Positions 32,343 through 41,641 are shown, numbered from the stretch's first letter. The stretch is DNA of 64,000 nt from Ruminococcus flavefaciens 007c (GCF_000571935.1 NZ_ATAX01000016.1:124001-188000), one strand, 5' to 3'. Notes: generated by a model not told the origin, from the letters alone. A program made the numbers and translations.

Positions 32343-33563
32343 TTATCTAATAAGTTCAAACATTTTTCCCGGCAGCGAGCGTACAACGCCGAATATTTCC
32401 AGCTCGGTAAGCTCCGTCATGAGCGCCGAGGAATCCATATCAAGAGCTCTTGACAGCTCGTCGGCGTGTTTAGGACCGTCTGCCAGCTCATTGGCTATAC
32501 TTCTCTGACTGTCAGTAAGATCGTCGGGAAGCTCCGCAGCATTATTATCGCGGTGCTTCTCCTCTGCCCTTTCGTATGTACTGTCCGGCACATCAAAAGC
32601 CGCAAACGCCTCTGCTGAGGCATCATCCTTATCCCCGCCGAACAGCTCTGCGCCTCTTTTAACGGCAGCAGGCTCAGCAGGCTGATTTTTCCTGCCGGTA
32701 ATACACTCCACCACGTCCGAAGCGTCATACATGGGTATCGCACCGTCTCGGAGCAGCTTTACATTGCCTGCATAATCGCCGCTGAAAATATCTGCCGGCG
32801 GCAGACAAAGCACCTCACGTCCCTGACCCGCCGAAAGATTGGCAGTTATCAGCGAACCGCTCTTGGCACCTGCCTGAAAGACCACAGTAGCCTTTCCCAG
32901 AGCCGCAAGGATACGGTTTCTTTTCGGGAAGTTCGGCGAATTTGGCGGAGTCCCGGGAGGAAACTCAGATATAAATACACCTCCCGCAGAGAGTATGGTA
33001 TCTCTGTAAGAGAAATTCTGTCTCGGATAGTCTACATCGACTCCGCAGCCCATGACACACACTGTTGGCCGTCCTATATCGGCAGCCGCCATACTCGAAG
33101 CCAGATCTATGCCGACGGCAAATCCGCTGACTATGACCGCCCCCCTTGCGGAAAGCTCCGAGCATATCTCCTTTGCGGCCTTCAGGCTGTAAGCCGAGGC
33201 TTTTCTCGTACCCACGGCAGTTACCGTGAACTCGTTTTTCAGGCAGGAGATATTTCCCTTATAGTACAGCACCGAGGGCGGATTGTATATATGCCTGAGC
33301 TGGGCAGGATAATCGTTGCCTGTGAAAGCCACTGTACCGATACCGTGTTTTGCGCAGTTTTCGAGGAATACCTCCGCACGCTGCAGCGTCACACCGTGAA
33401 CGTTTTTATTCTCATTCTCATTAAGGCTGACTATGGGACTTTCCGACGAAAGTGAAAGATATGCCTTTTCCGCAGTACGGAAGAAGCTCATCACCTCCCA
33501 GATACGGTGATTTCCCGTACCGAACACCATATTGAGCCATACCCAGTATTTAGTTTCGTCCAT
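32343..33563 (-). CDS. dprA: DNA-processing protein DprA
   Basis: 406 residues. DprA loads RecA on incoming single strands during natural transformation. The Rossmann-like core has VGTRKASAYSLKAAKEI, VSGFAVGIDLASSMAA, VCVMGCGVDVDYPRQN, ISEFPPGTPPNSPNFPKRNR and GAKSGSLITANLSAGQGREV. After a linker of about 60 residues the C-terminus is a winged-helix (DLTDSQRSIANELADGPKHA and the rest). The N-terminal SAM-like segment (YWVWLNMVFGTGNHRIWEVM) is present. ATG 33563 follows AAGGAGG by 7 bases. Confidence 0.95.
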   Translation of the reverse strand: MDETKYWVWLNMVFGTGNHRIWEVMSFFRTAEKAYLSLSSESPIVSLNENENKNVHGVTLQRAEVFLENCAKHGIGTVAFTGNDYPAQLRHIYNPPSVLYYKGNISCLKNEFTVTAVGTRKASAYSLKAAKEICSELSARGAVIVSGFAVGIDLASSMAAADIGRPTVCVMGCGVDVDYPRQNFSYRDTILSAGGVFISEFPPGTPPNSPNFPKRNRILAALGKATVVFQAGAKSGSLITANLSAGQGREVLCLPPADIFSGDYAGNVKLLRDGAIPMYDASDVVECITGRKNQPAEPAAVKRGAELFGGDKDDASAEAFAAFDVPDSTYERAEEKHRDNNAAELPDDLTDSQRSIANELADGPKHADELSRALDMDSSALMTELTELEIFGVVRSLPGKMFELIR

Positions 33564-33590
33564 AGCCGTACCTCCTTATCCGAGAAAAAA

Positions 33591-34379
33591 TTATTTGCTG
33601 AGCTCCCACATAAGTATGCCCGCAGCCATAGCGGCATTGAGGGAGTTTATATTACCGTGCATCGGGATTATTATGCGTCTTGTGCAGCGCTGTGCGACAT
33701 TGTCAGGAAGGCCGTTGCCCTCATTGCCGATGAATACGGCCTGAGTTCCGCCGAAGCTGCACTCCGTAACGGGCTGAGCATCCTTGTCAATGACTGCCGC
33801 TGAGGTGACAGCTCCTGCTGCTTCAAGTTCACTGAAAAGGGTATCGGCGTCATTTTCCGCAGCGATCCTCATTCTGAAGACCGAACCCATAGTTGAGCGT
33901 ATCACCTTCGGGCTGTACAGATCACAGCTTCCCGACATGATAACGCCGTCAATGCCAAGAGCGTCGGCAGTTCTTATCATCATGCCCACATTCCCCGGAT
34001 CCTGAAGCCCGAACAGAACGAGGTACTTGCTGCCCTCTCTGAGAATATCCTTTACCCTTCTCTGCACAGGTATCCTGCACACCGCAAAGACACCCTGGGG
34101 GCTGTCGGTGGAAGCGATCCTGTTTCCAAGCTCATTTGAAATGACAATAGTCCTTGTGTTTCTCAAATCAGCCTGTAAAAGCTCATCACCGAAGCGTTCC
34201 ATTGCCTTTTCCGTAAGGATAAGCTGAGTAATGCCGCTGTCCTCGCGGAGAGCGTCGGTAACTATTCTCAGACCCTCCAACACGAATAAGCCGTACTGAA
34301 GTCTTTCTTTTTTTGAAGAAGAAAGCTTCTGATACAGCTTGACAGTAGGATTATCTTTAGAGGTTATAATATTATCCAA
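33591..34379 (-). CDS. TrmH/SpoU family RNA 2'-O-methyltransferase
   Basis: 262 residues from TTG 34379, which lies 11 bases after GGAGG; upstream frame is leader. The N-terminal substrate-binding domain (ITSKDNPTVKLYQKLSSSKK, FVLEGLRIVTDAL) resembles the L30e-like SpoU substrate domain. The SPOUT knot region has LFGLQDPGNVGMMIRTADALG, the turn SPKVIRSTMGSVFRM, AVFIGNEGNGLPDNV and the ending PMHGNINSLNAAMAAGILMWEL. It probably methylates a ribose in rRNA or tRNA; the site cannot be assigned. It stands between rplT and dprA on the same strand. Confidence 0.92.
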   Translation of the reverse strand: MDNIITSKDNPTVKLYQKLSSSKKERLQYGLFVLEGLRIVTDALREDSGITQLILTEKAMERFGDELLQADLRNTRTIVISNELGNRIASTDSPQGVFAVCRIPVQRRVKDILREGSKYLVLFGLQDPGNVGMMIRTADALGIDGVIMSGSCDLYSPKVIRSTMGSVFRMRIAAENDADTLFSELEAAGAVTSAAVIDKDAQPVTECSFGGTQAVFIGNEGNGLPDNVAQRCTRRIIIPMHGNINSLNAAMAAGILMWELSK

Positions 34380-34451
34380 TACTACACACACCTCCGTTAT
34401 ACTTATAGAAACGTAGCTTGCAGGAAGCAGAACTGTTCTGCCTCCTACAAG

Positions 34452-34487
34452 AAAACACGCTCTTAAATTAATTAAGAAGCGTGTTTT
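34452..34487 (-). terminator. Terminator after infC-rpmI-rplT
   Basis: On the - strand AAAACACGCT pairs with AGCGTGTTTT, and the inner arms CTTAA/TTAAG extend the stem with one bulge. T-rich sequence follows. It begins 10 bases after the rplT stop codon. Confidence 0.9.
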
Positions 34488-34496
34488 TAATTGCAA

Positions 34497-34850
34497 TTAA
34501 AGAGCAGCCTTAGCCTTGTCAGCGATAGCTGTGAAACCTGCTGCATCGTTGATAGCGATCTCTGAGAGCATCTTTCTGTTAAGAGAGATACCAGCCTTCT
34601 TGCAGCCGTTCATGAATGTTGAATAGTTCATGCCGTTGAGCTTAGCAGCAGCTGAGATTCTTGTGATCCAGAGCTGTCTGAACTGTCTCTTCTTCTGCTT
34701 TCTTCCGATATATGCGTAATTGCCTGACTTCATTACGGCCTGCTTAGCCATCTTGAAGTGTTTGCTCTTAGAGCCCCAGTAGCCCTTAGCAAGCTTTAAA
34801 GTCTTATTTCTTCTCTTACGAGTCATCATTGCACCTTTAATACGTGCCAT
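34497..34850 (-). CDS. rplT: 50S ribosomal protein L20
   Basis: 117 residues, standard. The extended basic N-terminus ([28 protein letters not shown]) threads into 23S rRNA and the globular end is [21 protein letters not shown]20 is an early assembly protein of the large subunit and, in Gram-positives, represses its own operon through the leader RNA. It is the last gene of infC-rpmI-rplT, before a strong terminator. Confidence 0.98.
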   Translation of the reverse strand: MARIKGAMMTRKRRNKTLKLAKGYWGSKSKHFKMAKQAVMKSGNYAYIGRKQKKRQFRQLWITRISAAAKLNGMNYSTFMNGCKKAGISLNRKMLSEIAINDAAGFTAIADKAKAAL

Positions 34851-34917
34851 AGTCTTTTACCTCCAAAATTAAAATTACGGGAATTAGCTCAAAACTTTAC
34901 GGACAATGCCGCCCAGA

Positions 34918-35121
34918 TTACATATAAGGAACGAGCTTCTTGATTGTAGGAGCGTTTGTGCAATCTGCAATGCCTGCATTACGAGCGATTCTCTTGCGCT
35001 TAGTGTCCTTCTGAGTAAGTCTGTGTCTCTTGTTGGTGTGCTGATACTTTACCTTACCGCTTCCTGTAATCTTAAAACGCTTCTTAGCGCCCGAGTGAGT
35101 TTTAACCTTTACCTTTGCCAT
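34918..35121 (-). CDS. rpmI: 50S ribosomal protein L35
   Basis: 67 residues, very basic: [40 protein letters not shown] and the ending VPYM. It is a structural protein of the large subunit. It lies 13 bases after infC and 67 before rplT. Confidence 0.98.
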   Translation of the reverse strand: MAKVKVKTHSGAKKRFKITGSGKVKYQHTNKRHRLTQKDTKRKRIARNAGIADCTNAPTIKKLVPYM

Positions 35122-35134
35122 TATTTTATCCTCC

Positions 35135-35653
35135 TTACTTAGCGGCCTTAGGGGAAACGAACATAACTATGCTGCGTCCCTCCATTTTAGCCGGCTTATC
35201 CACAGTGCCTGCCGCAGAAACTGCTTCCTTGAAACGATCAAGCAACTCGTTTCCAAGTTCGGGATGTGCAATAGCTCTTTTACGGAATCTTACTGATACC
35301 TTGAGCTTATCGCCGCCCTGTAAAAATTTGACAGCCTGATTTACCTTCGTTTCAAAATCGTGAGTATCGATGGTAGAGAACATTCTGATCTCCTTGATAG
35401 CAACGACTTTCTGATTTTTTCTTGCTTCCTTCTCACGCTTAGCCTGCTCAAAGCAATACTTTCCGTAGTCCATGATACGGCATACGGGCGGTGTTGCCTG
35501 CGGAGCGATCTTAACGAGATCCAGATCCTGTTCGAAGGCTATCTGCTGAGCCTCTTTGGCGGATAATACGCCGAGCTTTTTACCGTCAGCGTCGATTACG
35601 AGAACTTCCTTGTCTCTTATCTCTTCGTTGATCTGCAGTTCCTGTTTGCTAAT
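35135..35653 (-). CDS. infC: Translation initiation factor IF-3, AUU start
   Basis: 172 residues counted from the ATT codon at 35653, which lies 9 bases after GGAGG (GGAGGTGCTTGACTATT). From there the protein reads (M)[18 protein letters not shown], matching the family N-terminus. No ATG is available and a TTG at 35659 is only 3 bases from the ribosome site. IF-3 checks start codons, and an AUU start is the classic device by which it represses its own synthesis. Both domains are complete: [16 protein letters not shown] in the linker region, [18 protein letters not shown], and [19 protein letters not shown] with the C-terminal domain. Confidence 0.95.
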   Translation of the reverse strand: MSKQELQINEEIRDKEVLVIDADGKKLGVLSAKEAQQIAFEQDLDLVKIAPQATPPVCRIMDYGKYCFEQAKREKEARKNQKVVAIKEIRMFSTIDTHDFETKVNQAVKFLQGGDKLKVSVRFRKRAIAHPELGNELLDRFKEAVSAAGTVDKPAKMEGRSIVMFVSPKAAK

Positions 35654-35681
35654 AGTCAAGCACCTCCAAGCAATATAATTT

Positions 35682-35830
35682 AAAAACAAAAATGAGTGCA
35701 GAAATTATCCGCACTCACCAATACACACTGAACAGTTTACGGCTGCCGCAAGAACACCCGTAATATCCGATACATATTGACCGTTTCAGCATAGCCCGAC
35801 GGTGAGAACGCATAGTCCTGCTTTGTTTAC
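35682..35830 (-). promoter_or_regulatory. infC leader with transcription attenuator (L20 leader type)
   Basis: The transcript begins near 35830 and runs about 177 bases before the ATT start. Just before infC it holds GAGTGC-(11)-GCACTC (35716-35694), followed by TTTTTGTTTTT, a complete terminator inside a leader. In Bacillus the same operon is attenuated when L20 binds a leader structure. Position and gene content fit that mechanism; the L20-binding fold itself was not verified. Confidence 0.75.
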
Positions 35831-35836
35831 TTAAAT

Positions 35837-35865
35837 AGTATACACCACTGTCCCGAATAAGTCAA
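35837..35865 (-). promoter_or_regulatory. Sigma-A promoter of infC-rpmI-rplT
   Basis: On the - strand TTGACT (35865-35860), a 17-base spacer, then TATACT (35842-35837). It begins 33 bases from the spoIIR stop codon. Confidence 0.85.
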
Positions 35866-35897
35866 GAGCCCCAACAATTTTTGGCACATTTCACAAT

Positions 35898-36527
35898 TCA
35901 CTCATCTATAATACTCTTGATTTTATCCCATATTGCAAATCTCACCTTATATTTTCGCGGCTTTCTCAGAATATCCAGCTCTTTTTCGTCAAAAAACTCT
36001 TCTTCCTCCTCTGTATTATCGGCAATACAGGCCTTATCTTCACTGTCGCAGGCAGCAGGCAGACACAGCGGTGGATACATCACGCACCACCAGTTATGTC
36101 CCTCAGCTCTGCCTATCCTGACACGAAGGGCTTTGTATCTTCCGGGAGGCATAGTTATACCGCCGTATACCCTCTCATCGAAGACAGTGTCCTCCAGCTC
36201 TGCCCTGACGGTATCGCCGCAGCCGTTCCTACGCAGCACTTCTTCGGCAGCAGCCTCAATATCCTCCAGTCTTTCCTCCGCAGCTCTCTCCGCTTCGCTT
36301 AGATCCTCAGCATCGGCGAATATATTCCTTCTCAGCAGCTCATCACGGACCATGAGCTTCAGTCTCTGATCCTCTTCACTGTCGGAATTAGCAAGTATAT
36401 GCAGCCTCAGCACACTTCCGCGGAGCTCATCCAGCTTCTGCCCGTCCCTGATAAAACTGCCCGCATTAGAAATAAGTACAGCGATAATAAGTCCCGCCGC
36501 CATGACGTTCCATGAAGTTCTCTTCAT
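35898..36527 (-). CDS. spoIIR: Stage II sporulation protein R
   Basis: 209 residues from ATG 36527, preceded by GAGGTGAT. An N-terminal signal/anchor helix (SWNVMAAGLIIAVLISNAG) leads to the SpoIIR hallmark VLRLHILANSDSEEDQRLKL, a coiled acidic helix (DLSEAERAAEERLEDI), and GGITMPPGRYKALRVRIG with HNWWCVMYPPLC. In Bacillus SpoIIR is secreted from the forespore to trigger SpoIIGA and sigma-E in the mother cell. Most cultured Ruminococcus are not known as spore formers, so the gene is either a retained piece or a sign of latent sporulation. The C-terminus is acidic and extended. Confidence 0.93.
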   Translation of the reverse strand: MKRTSWNVMAAGLIIAVLISNAGSFIRDGQKLDELRGSVLRLHILANSDSEEDQRLKLMVRDELLRRNIFADAEDLSEAERAAEERLEDIEAAAEEVLRRNGCGDTVRAELEDTVFDERVYGGITMPPGRYKALRVRIGRAEGHNWWCVMYPPLCLPAACDSEDKACIADNTEEEEEFFDEKELDILRKPRKYKVRFAIWDKIKSIIDE

Positions 36528-36658
36528 AAATATCACCTCAAAGGCTATCATTGACAGAAACCGATCAGCTTATACAGACAGCCGTCGTCCCATTGGTAAT
36601 ATCCTACATATTTATATCTCCGTTTTTATGCAAAACACAGAAACTGAAAAAGTTTTTT

Positions 36659-36688
36659 TGAAATTCAACGGTTTTCCATTGAATTTCA
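36659..36688. repeat. Inverted repeat upstream of spoIIR
   Basis: TGAAATTCAA and TTGAATTTCA form a perfect 10-bp stem around a 10-base loop, about 130 bases upstream of spoIIR. T runs lie on both sides in the + sense. The rest of 36528-36836 shows no convincing gene; one small frame on the - strand there overlaps the GH9 terminator. Confidence 0.55.
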
Positions 36689-36841
36689 GTCTTTTTCCGC
36701 CCATATACAGAAAGGGGTGATAAAGGGCTCTCCCATCTGTAAACGGAGGCCGCTCATACAGCGCTGTATTAATAATGTAAGGAACGCTGCCCTTGCGTTC
36801 CCGTATAAGGGCATATAATATTCGTCCGACGCAAAAGAAAC

Positions 36842-36878
36842 GCCGCAGCGTTCCGTAACGAAACGGAAGTACTGCGGC
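36842..36878 (-). terminator. Terminator after the GH9 gene
   Basis: On the - strand GCCGCAG pairs with CTGCGGC and the inner arms TTCCGT/ACGGAA continue the stem; GTTTCTTTT follows. It ends the GH26-GH9 transcript about 40 bases after the stop codon. Confidence 0.88.
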
Positions 36879-36918
36879 ATGATCTTCTGTATATCAGCTG
36901 CACATACAGCAGCCTGTT

Positions 36919-39636
36919 TTATGCCTTGGCAGGGTCGAGACTTGAGATCTTCTTGAGAAGATACATCTGTATACGAACAGCGTCATCGCCTGTAAGGCCC
37001 TTTGTGGAAACATCAACATCTGAATTTGCCTGTCCCTGCTTTGTAATGGGCTTTGCAGCAGAACCACCGACACCGTATTTATTCGGATTTGCCAGTGACT
37101 GCATAACAAGAATAGCGTCTGCAAGATCAACTATATTATCGCAGTTAGCGTCTCCCCACATAGATACAGCAGGTGTATCGGAAGAACCGGAAGATGTAGT
37201 TGTAGTTGTGGTTACATTAGTTGTTGTTGTAGATGTTGTTGTCTTGGAAGTAGTAGTTGTAGTTGTGGACGTTGTATCGTTCTTTTCCTCTTCGGGCTTT
37301 GTGCCGTCGGGTTCGGTACCGCCTACGAGAACGCCGTCATCATAAACACAGATAGCGTCGCAGCGTACCTCAGGGGGATCATCAACTGCGAAGAAGTCTG
37401 TTTTCTTGCCCAGCTTCAGTGCCTTATAGCTATAATCATTTGTAGGATCCCAGTCATAAACAATATATTGATGAGATTCGGGATCTGTATAGCCCTTTCC
37501 GTAGAATCCTACGGAGAACTGGCTCTTCTTGCCGTTGTTTGCGATAGAACAGCCTTCCCATGAAAGCTCTACATAATAGATAGAGTCGGAATCCTTATAC
37601 TTCTTTAACTCGCTGACAGTACATACAGCACCCTCGATCTCCATTTCCGACTGATCGTACAGCTTCTTTGTTTCAATGATAGAAGGATCCTGTACCTCGG
37701 AAGCGTCAATGAAGTATCTTACGGTAATATTGCCCTTGGGCTTTGCAGAGCCTGTAAGCACCTTAAGTGAGACCTCAACCGCACCTGTTCCGTCATTGTT
37801 GCGGCTGTCTATACCAACAGCCTCTATCCAGAAGCCGGAACCGCCTTCATCGCCTCCGCCTATGCCGTAAACACGCTTTTCATCCTTAGGCGGGAAGTTG
37901 GGAGTTACAGCCATTTCGGGTGTGCCGTATACTGCATAGAGACCTGCTGCCGCACCGGGGAGACAAGCATTATAGTCGATAGTTACCTCATTCTCTGTCC
38001 AGTCCTTTGTTGCGTCATCGTGTCCGTCGTCTCCGTCAGGACCGCCTGCGAGAGCGCCCCAGAGGATATGCTTCTGCTCACGTGGATCCTCAGCCATGAG
38101 AAGTCCCGAAGCAGCACGGTGATGAGGATTCTTTACAGCGTTGTCATTGTAGCCGACAACAAATGCTCTCGGGCCATGAGTACCGTTCTTTCCTGCAAGT
38201 ACGGCATATTTCGCTGTTTCCTTATAGGTTATGTCATTCTTACCGAGAACATAATCCATCTCTTTCTTTGCCCATTCGCTCCACTCGCTGGGCTTGCTGT
38301 CGTTTACGTATTTATCGTATATAAGGCAGATGAACTGCATAGCTGTATTGTAACGGCAGCTGCCCCATGTATCGAGGTGAGCAAATCCGCCGGGAGTCTC
38401 CTTCTGCTTCCATGCATTGAGACACTTTCCAACACAGTCACTGTCCCAGAAATCCTTGAAAACGTACTGGTTCTTACCCTGTGCATCTCTTATCTTCTGA
38501 ACGAGATCAAGCTCGGGGTGCTGCTGGTTTACAACAGCCCACATTACGCCTGCACCGCTCCACATATCGTTCCAGCAGTAGCACCAGCCGGAAGGAGCAT
38601 AGTAGTCGAAATACTTAACAGCGTTATCGAAGCAGCTTTCGTCCTCTGTAACGATGTACATCCATGCAGCAGCCCAACAGTAGTCATCCTGCCACTTGTC
38701 TGACTTGTAGAAACGACCGGGGCCGTCGCCGTTATCGGAGAGGAGCGGATCCTTCTCCTGTCCCTCCTTAGGAGGATTTTTCTTGATAGCTTCATTTGCA
38801 AAGTTCCAGAGAGACTTTGCGTAATCAAGCGACTTCTCTGCATATTCCGGATCAGTATCCTTGAAGTTGAGGTAATTGATAGCCAGTGAAGCACAGGCAG
38901 AAACAACATAGTCTATCTGCGGCTTGTCAGCTGTCAGGAAGAAAGCGGGACGAGGCATCGTATCCACCTCGGGGCTGTTCCAGATAGCATGGTCGATCTC
39001 ACCATCGCCTACCTGATAGCAGTGTGCAATAACAGTACCATCCTTATCACGGAAGGTGCATTTCATAAGGTAATCATTGAAATGACGAAGAATTACCTCC
39101 ATATGATCGTCCTGCTCCAGCTTCTTAAAAACATCGCGGTATTCGTAGTATTCCCAGCCGAGTGTGGCAGCCGTGTAGTTTTCGGGCATACCGAACTCAA
39201 CGTGGTCGCCGGCGTCGTGGAAACCGCCCGAAACGTCGATAGTGCCGTCGCCGTCGGGATCGAGTATATCCTTGTACTTTGTCATGAACGAAGCCGAAAG
39301 GTTAGTACCGCCCTTGCTGGACTGATTGGTGATCTTGTCCCATTCGATCATGGGAACGTGAGCGTCGTAGGTATGACAGTTGTCACGCCATTCAAGACGT
39401 GAATGATCATGTACCTCGCAGCCGCACATATTCGCATCATAGAAATAGAGCGAATACTGGAGCGCACGGGCATAGTCGATATCAAGTCCCGAGTCTGTTA
39501 CGACCTCACTTATGGGGGCACAGAATTTCTGCTCTTCTTCGGTATCCGCAGCCTGTATGGGCGCCACAGATGTAAGAGTTGTTACCGCAGTAGCAATGCT
39601 CAATACCGCAGCAATGGTTTTTTTGTGATTCATCAT
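36919..39636 (-). CDS. GH9 cellulase with CBM3-like module and type I dockerin
   Basis: 905 residues, secreted (signal peptide 1-30, ending PIQAA). The GH9 (alpha/alpha)6 catalytic domain has the Asp pair GGFHDAGDHVEFG (D141/D144), the substrate-binding HHR in NPHHRAASGLLM, and the acid Glu in WTENEVTIDYNACLPG. After it comes a beta module (FWIEAVGIDSRNNDGTGAVE and following) resembling CBM3c, as in processive theme-B endoglucanases. A Thr-rich linker, then a dockerin with two repeats (GDANCDNIVDLADAILVMQ, NPNKYG, and GLTGDDAVRIQMYLL) that would fix it to a scaffoldin. It hydrolyses beta-1,4-glucan. GGGAGG precedes the paired ATGs at 39636/39633. It lies 43 bases downstream of GH26, so one operon. 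Confidence 0.94.
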   Translation of the reverse strand: MMNHKKTIAAVLSIATAVTTLTSVAPIQAADTEEEQKFCAPISEVVTDSGLDIDYARALQYSLYFYDANMCGCEVHDHSRLEWRDNCHTYDAHVPMIEWDKITNQSSKGGTNLSASFMTKYKDILDPDGDGTIDVSGGFHDAGDHVEFGMPENYTAATLGWEYYEYRDVFKKLEQDDHMEVILRHFNDYLMKCTFRDKDGTVIAHCYQVGDGEIDHAIWNSPEVDTMPRPAFFLTADKPQIDYVVSACASLAINYLNFKDTDPEYAEKSLDYAKSLWNFANEAIKKNPPKEGQEKDPLLSDNGDGPGRFYKSDKWQDDYCWAAAWMYIVTEDESCFDNAVKYFDYYAPSGWCYCWNDMWSGAGVMWAVVNQQHPELDLVQKIRDAQGKNQYVFKDFWDSDCVGKCLNAWKQKETPGGFAHLDTWGSCRYNTAMQFICLIYDKYVNDSKPSEWSEWAKKEMDYVLGKNDITYKETAKYAVLAGKNGTHGPRAFVVGYNDNAVKNPHHRAASGLLMAEDPREQKHILWGALAGGPDGDDGHDDATKDWTENEVTIDYNACLPGAAAGLYAVYGTPEMAVTPNFPPKDEKRVYGIGGGDEGGSGFWIEAVGIDSRNNDGTGAVEVSLKVLTGSAKPKGNITVRYFIDASEVQDPSIIETKKLYDQSEMEIEGAVCTVSELKKYKDSDSIYYVELSWEGCSIANNGKKSQFSVGFYGKGYTDPESHQYIVYDWDPTNDYSYKALKLGKKTDFFAVDDPPEVRCDAICVYDDGVLVGGTEPDGTKPEEEKNDTTSTTTTTTSKTTTSTTTTNVTTTTTTSSGSSDTPAVSMWGDANCDNIVDLADAILVMQSLANPNKYGVGGSAAKPITKQGQANSDVDVSTKGLTGDDAVRIQMYLLKKISSLDPAKA

Positions 39637-39679
39637 GTTTTCCTCCCTTTTATAGTGATCTGAATCATAAAAAGCTTAT

Positions 39680-41641
39680 TTAGTCAAATTCGGAAATACC
39701 AAGCAGGTATTCCTGTATTCTCAGAGCGTCATTGGGAGTAAGTCCCTTCACGCTTTTATCAACATCACCATTGATCTGTCCCTGAGAGGTGATATGCTTC
39801 TCATATGAACCCTCAAGGCCGTATTTATTGGGATTTGCCAGCGCCTGCATAATAAGTATGGAGTCGGCAAGATCCACCTTGCCGTCACAGTTCACATCGC
39901 CCTTCTTCAGGTTGTCGGGCTGAGTTGTAACGGTATCCGATGTCACAGGCTGTGAAGTCGTTGCGGAAGTTGTGACGTCAGAAACAGTGGTTGAAGTAAC
40001 CGTTGTGATCGTGACAGCAGTAGTCGCCGAAGTCGTACCTGAAGGCTGATCCCCCTCATTTATGGGATATTTCTTCAGGTCGGGAAGTTCATCAAGGGTT
40101 ATGCAGTATTCACTGTTGTATATCTCCTTGAGGTTATCGACGGGATTATTCTGCTCACTGGTAAGATAGTTCATATACCACGGGCAGAAATACAGCCATG
40201 CCGCCTTGTCGTTCACCAGATTTTCCAGTGAAGGAATGGTATCATTTTCCGACATTGCCACAAGCTTCCTGCCGTCAGTTCCCTGTACAAGACTATAAAA
40301 GGTTGAGGCTATGGAGCTCAGGTTAGGCAGGCCGTCGGCAGCGTTATACTTATCATAGCCGACTATATCCACAACGTCATCTCCCGGATACCAGGAAGCC
40401 GATGCAGGCGAGGTATAGCCTGTCCACACCCATATAAGATTATCAAGACCGTACTCATTGGTGAGCTGGTCATAAAGCAGACGATAGAGCTTTTTGCAGG
40501 GCTCGGGACCTTCCGCTCCCCACCAGAACCAGCCGCCCTCAGCTTCATGGAGAGGTCTCCAGAGAACAGGCACATCAGCATCTTTCAGCTTTTTGAGCTC
40601 CCCTGCGATAAGGGCGATATCAGCCATAAGCACCTTATTTTCCCATGTGCCCTCCTCAAGAGCCCTGGAAATACTGAACGTAGTGTACTTCGGATTTGCG
40701 TTCTTAACATAAAAGGCGATCTCGCTGCTGTCCTTCTCACAGGGAACGTTCCAGTGCCAGGTCACAGTAGCAATACCGTGGTACTTGTTTGTCCACTCGA
40801 TAGCACGCTCGGGGGCGTGATCGCGCCAGTCCGAAGACGTATTATAGGCAAGAAAGTCGATACCGCGGATCGCGGGCTGCTTGCCTGTTTTTTCAAGAAT
40901 GTACTCAAACTCAGCCTCGTTGTCCTTTATGAACACATCGGGACTGTTCCAGAGATTATAGTTATGGTCACCGCAGTACTCCTGCTGACCTGAGATTATA
41001 TGATTTCCGTAGGTATCGCAGAGATAGCTGTAAAGTCTCTTTGCAGACTGTGAAGCCTGCGGATTAGAAAGCCGCCTGTCGGGCGACAGGTTCGACAGCT
41101 TTTCCGAGGCAGGCCTGAGAGTGATATAATCATAATAAGCATAGCCCCAGTAAGCCTTCAGCTCAATAGTATTCTTTCCTTTTTTAAGGTTTACGACTCC
41201 TCCCGAGATCTCCGTGAAGGAGGCGCTGAACGGACAGGTCAGCTCGCCCTGATTTGAGCCGTTGACATTGAGATACTGGACCTTTTTGTTCGGATCGGAA
41301 GGCTCACAGTAGCATACGGTAAGCTCATAGAGGCCTTCATTCGGGACATCCACATCCACACTGATGGAAGTGCCCTTCTGATCGAGATATGAAAAGCCCT
41401 TCCCCGAGAAACCGCTGAGATCGGTCTCCTCGGGCAGATCATCGGTTTTAACCCCTTCAGTACCGTTGGCGTAGATCTTGCCGCCTTCCGTGCTGCCGTC
41501 CTCGAACTCATACTTCAGTATATTATCGGCAGCCGAAGCCCTCTTACAGATCCTGCTTACAGAGGGAAAATCCACAGCCCCAAAGGCCATGCAAGCAGCT
41601 GCCACAGTGCAGACAGACCGCTTAATAATATCTTTCTTCAA
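39680..41641 (-). CDS. GH26 beta-mannanase with CBM35-like module and dockerin
   Basis: 653 residues. A TTG start (41641) lies 7 bases from GGAGG. The signal peptide ends near ASAADN. Residues about 40-180 look like a CBM35 (YEFEDGSTEGG, GLYELTVCYCE, YWGYAYYDYITL). The GH26 domain follows with ISGQQEYCG, IRGIDFLAYNTSSDWRDH, TVTWHWNVPC, the acid/base Glu in LWRPLHEAEGGWFWWG and the nucleophile Glu in VAMSENDTIPS. A Thr/Val/Ser linker leads to the dockerin (GDVNCDGKVDLADSILIMQ, NPNKYG, GLTPNDALRIQEYLLG). It cleaves beta-mannans such as glucomannan in plant cell walls. It has its own promoter and a hairpin leader. Confidence 0.93.
   Translation of the reverse strand: MKKDIIKRSVCTVAAACMAFGAVDFPSVSRICKRASAADNILKYEFEDGSTEGGKIYANGTEGVKTDDLPEETDLSGFSGKGFSYLDQKGTSISVDVDVPNEGLYELTVCYCEPSDPNKKVQYLNVNGSNQGELTCPFSASFTEISGGVVNLKKGKNTIELKAYWGYAYYDYITLRPASEKLSNLSPDRRLSNPQASQSAKRLYSYLCDTYGNHIISGQQEYCGDHNYNLWNSPDVFIKDNEAEFEYILEKTGKQPAIRGIDFLAYNTSSDWRDHAPERAIEWTNKYHGIATVTWHWNVPCEKDSSEIAFYVKNANPKYTTFSISRALEEGTWENKVLMADIALIAGELKKLKDADVPVLWRPLHEAEGGWFWWGAEGPEPCKKLYRLLYDQLTNEYGLDNLIWVWTGYTSPASASWYPGDDVVDIVGYDKYNAADGLPNLSSIASTFYSLVQGTDGRKLVAMSENDTIPSLENLVNDKAAWLYFCPWYMNYLTSEQNNPVDNLKEIYNSEYCITLDELPDLKKYPINEGDQPSGTTSATTAVTITTVTSTTVSDVTTSATTSQPVTSDTVTTQPDNLKKGDVNCDGKVDLADSILIMQALANPNKYGLEGSYEKHITSQGQINGDVDKSVKGLTPNDALRIQEYLLGISEFD

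Noticed and set aside
36686-36880. A 64-residue - strand frame between the GH9 and spoIIR genes
   Set aside because: It includes the whole GH9 terminator hairpin, has no ribosome site and no family resemblance.
37190-37275. Low-complexity ACA/GTT repeats that could look like a CRISPR or microsatellite
   Set aside because: They encode the Thr-rich linker of the GH9 enzyme in frame.
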